Translations under genes and position numbers: made by a program
Notes under the pieces: model-generated
What the model was told of the DNA's origin: nothing
The model's input: only the letters and a program-made list of their open reading frames with translations
Database searches by the model: none
NCBI RefSeq assembly: GCF_000720455.1
Contig: NZ_JOAK01000067.1
Coordinates: 1-6,742 of the forward strand
Reading direction: 5' to 3'
Origin: Streptomyces virginiae
Lineage (GTDB): Bacteria; Actinomycetota; Actinomycetes; Streptomycetales; Streptomycetaceae
Length of the DNA: 6,742 nt
In this document: positions 5,889 to 6,742 of the stretch, piece by piece
How the letters are laid out: every line of letters starts with the position of its first letter
Numbering within the stretch: the stretch's first letter is position 1

Positions 5889-6397
5889 ATGTTCCGTGCC
5901 ACCTCCCGGAAGCAGCGTTTCGCCCTGTACGCCGTCTCGGCCGCGATCGTCGGAGGGGGCGCACTGGTCCCCACCAGCGCTTTCGCCGCCCCGGCCGGAA
6001 CAAGAAGGACAAGTGGGAGGACAAGCACAGCAAGCACAACAAGGGCAAGAAGCACGAGAAGAGCCACGGCAAGAAGAAGAACAAGGTCCGCGACGTGGAG
6101 AACATGCCGGGCTGCAAGTTCTACCAGGGCAAGGTCTACTGCGAGCACAAGCCCGACAAGCCCGCCCCGGAGACCAAGCCGGAGACCAAGCCGGAGACGA
6201 AGCCCGAGACCAAGCCGGAGACCAAGCCGGAGACCAAGCCGGAGACGAAGCCCGAGACCAAGCCGGAGACCAAGCCGGAGACGAAGCCCGAGACGAAGCC
6301 GGAGACCAAGCCCGAGACCAAGCCGGAGACGAAGCCGGAGATGGCTCCCCAGCAGGAGTCCGCCCCCATGAAGGAAAGCGCCGCCGCCTCCGGCTGA
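5889..6397 (+). pseudogene. Secreted Lys/His-rich ETKP-repeat protein gene with a one-base frameshift
   Basis: Starts with a clear Sec signal peptide: basic MFRATSRKQR, a hydrophobic core and an AFA site after A33. Directly after it the initial frame changes to Arg/Thr-rich sequence with A or T at many third positions, while the frame one base back reads NKKDKWEDKHSKHNKGKKHE... with G or C at every third position. Restoring one base near 5997-6000 (for example GGA AAC or GGC AAC) joins signal peptide and body into a 169-residue protein. The parts are: a Lys/His-rich basic segment (about 37-70), the pair C76-x8-C85 (GCKFYQGKVYCEH), 14 ETKP repeats (95-150) and a short Ala/Ser-rich end. No sortase motif or membrane anchor is visible, so it would be released or held in the wall by charge. 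The family is not recognised. Either the sequence has an error here or the gene is recently inactivated. Confidence 0.72.
6170..6337 (+). repeat. 12-bp tandem repeat, 14 units (ETKP)
   Basis: Fourteen contiguous units GAGAC(C/G)AAGCC(G/C), each encoding Glu-Thr-Lys-Pro. Variants are ordered: the three-unit block ending in GAGACGAAGCCC recurs at 6170-6205, 6218-6253 and 6254-6289, a 36-bp higher-order repeat. Glu and Lys alternate, so the segment is a nearly neutral, extended spacer. Copy number can change without shifting frame. Confidence 0.96.
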
Positions 6398-6468
6398 GAC
6401 CGCAAACCCCACGCCATGACCCTCCGCACCCAGGCCTGATCACACGGCACGCAAGACCGCAGCCGACC

Positions 6469-6505
6469 AGCCCCTGCCGGACCCCACCGGGACCCGACAG
6501 GGGCT
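6469..6505. terminator. Stem-loop terminator between the ETKP gene and the tRNA
   Basis: AGCCCCTGCCGG (6469-6480) pairs with CCGACAGGGGCT (6494-6505), 12 positions around a 13-nt loop. The one imperfect position is C/A on plus-strand RNA but a G-U wobble on minus-strand RNA, so the hairpin favours ending the tRNA transcript while also serving the ETKP gene. Confidence 0.65.
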
Positions 6506-6522
6506 TCGCGGCGGCCCCGCGA
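6506..6522. terminator. Second adjacent stem-loop
   Basis: TCGCGG (6506-6511) and CCGCGA (6517-6522) form a perfect 6-bp stem with a 5-nt loop, directly abutting the larger hairpin. The two act as tandem terminators downstream of the minus-strand tRNA. Confidence 0.4.
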
Positions 6523-6556
6523 CCGAGCGGACCGGAATGGAATGCAGTGGGGTGGA

Positions 6557-6631
6557 CGGAGCCGGCCGGATTCGAACCGGCGTCCTCACGGTTTTGGAGA
6601 CCGCGCGCGACGACCTCTGCGCTACGACCCC
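6557..6631 (-). tRNA. tRNA-Trp (anticodon CCA), atypical
   Basis: On the minus strand a 75-nt cloverleaf can be folded. Acceptor GGGGTCG/CGGCTCC has two G-U pairs and discriminator G73. The D stem is GCGC/GCGC. The anticodon arm is GCGGT-CTCCAAA-ACCGT with CCA at 6597-6595. The T arm is GCCGG-TTCGAAT-CCGGC. No CCA tail is encoded. The anticodon loop is that of bacterial tRNA-Trp, which reads UGG. Oddities: the D stem runs straight into the anticodon stem with no base 26, a C stands where A21 is usual, the variable loop has 6 nt, and G27 pairs with U. The usual Streptomyces tRNA-Trp, as I recall it, has a different acceptor and D arm. This is therefore probably a second, divergent copy, or a decaying one. 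GG in the D loop and TTCGAAT in the T loop still permit the normal elbow contact. Confidence 0.72.
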
Positions 6632-6642
6632 GCCCGCCCGGC

Positions 6643-6648
6643 ATCCTA
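6643..6648 (-). promoter_or_regulatory. Candidate -10 box (TAGGAT) of the tRNA gene
   Basis: Read on the minus strand, TAGGAT matches the actinomycete -10 pattern and lies 11 nt upstream of the mature tRNA 5' end. No convincing -35 sits 16-19 bp further up. That position is now occupied by the insertion-sequence end. Confidence 0.45.
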
Positions 6649-6650
6649 AA

Positions 6651-6742
6651 GGGTGTTGCAGAAGGCTCAGTCTTGGGCATTTTGCCTGTATGGGTGGGGT
6701 GTTGCGGGCTGAGCCGGTGTGGGTGGAGACGTTCACGGGCTT
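6651..6742 (+). mobile_element. Probable left end of an insertion sequence, cut by the window edge
   Basis: GGGTGTTGCAGAAGG at 6651 resembles the terminal repeat of actinomycete insertion sequences and follows TAA, a possible target duplication. Inside are a second GGGTGTTGC (6697-6705) and an inverted pair GGCTCAG (6664-6670)/CTGAGCC (6709-6715), which could be transposase-binding subterminal sites. A transposase-like reading frame begins at 6690. The right end and its duplication are outside the window, so the boundary is inferred. Confidence 0.5.
6690..6742 (+). CDS. Transposase, N-terminal fragment (runs off the window)
   Basis: ATG 6690 opens a frame reading MGGVLRAEPVWVETFTGL up to the last base of the window. 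The AEPVWVETFTGL start resembles, from memory, N-termini of Streptomyces IS5-like transposases, which cut and rejoin element ends with a DDE active site further downstream. A GTG at 6717 in the same frame is an alternative start. No Shine-Dalgarno is evident, which is usual for poorly expressed transposase genes. With only about 17 codons visible, the family is tentative. Confidence 0.45.
   Translation, partial: MGGVLRAEPVWVETFTG

Noticed and set aside
5985..6010. Programmed -1 ribosomal frameshift in the ETKP gene
   Set aside because: No X XXY YYZ slippery heptamer at the junction; the same holds near 5404 in the neighbouring gene.
6136..6450. Minus-strand frame with repeated hydrophobic Gly-Leu/Phe-Val-Ser units
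   Set aside because: It is the antisense reading of the ETKP repeats; third-position GC supports the plus strand.

Overview
The window is very GC-rich, with G or C at nearly every third codon position in the real genes, long spurious antisense frames, GGAG-type ribosome sites and a MerR/GyrI regulator. This points to an actinomycete, most likely Streptomyces or a close relative. No taxonomic search was possible.

Left part (1-4336): a stem-loop region (14-47) precedes a two-gene plus-strand unit. The first gene encodes a SWIM zinc-finger protein whose C-terminal tail is built from eight copies of a 15-bp tandem repeat. The second encodes an 890-residue helical protein of the DUF6493 type. The genes overlap by ATGA, so they are probably translated together. 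The pair has no established function, and no ATPase, nuclease or other catalytic partner is visible, although the window starts just upstream.

Middle (4371-5195): a complete MerR-family regulator with a GyrI-like effector domain follows 34 bp later on the same strand, with no obvious target gene beside it. A perfect 16-bp stem-loop (5303-5337) lies downstream.

Right part (5252-6397): two divergent genes share a 215-bp intergenic region carrying three inverted repeats. The minus-strand gene encodes a small protein with two membrane segments. The plus-strand gene encodes a secreted Lys/His-rich protein with 14 ETKP repeats. Each reads properly only if a one-base deletion is repaired. Codon third-position GC switches frame cleanly at both places, so these are either sequencing errors or recent inactivations.

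Right edge (6469-6742): tandem stem-loops separate the ETKP gene from an atypical minus-strand tRNA-Trp(CCA). Directly upstream of that tRNA, abutting its probable -10 box, is what looks like the left end of an insertion sequence, with the first codons of a transposase running off the window.
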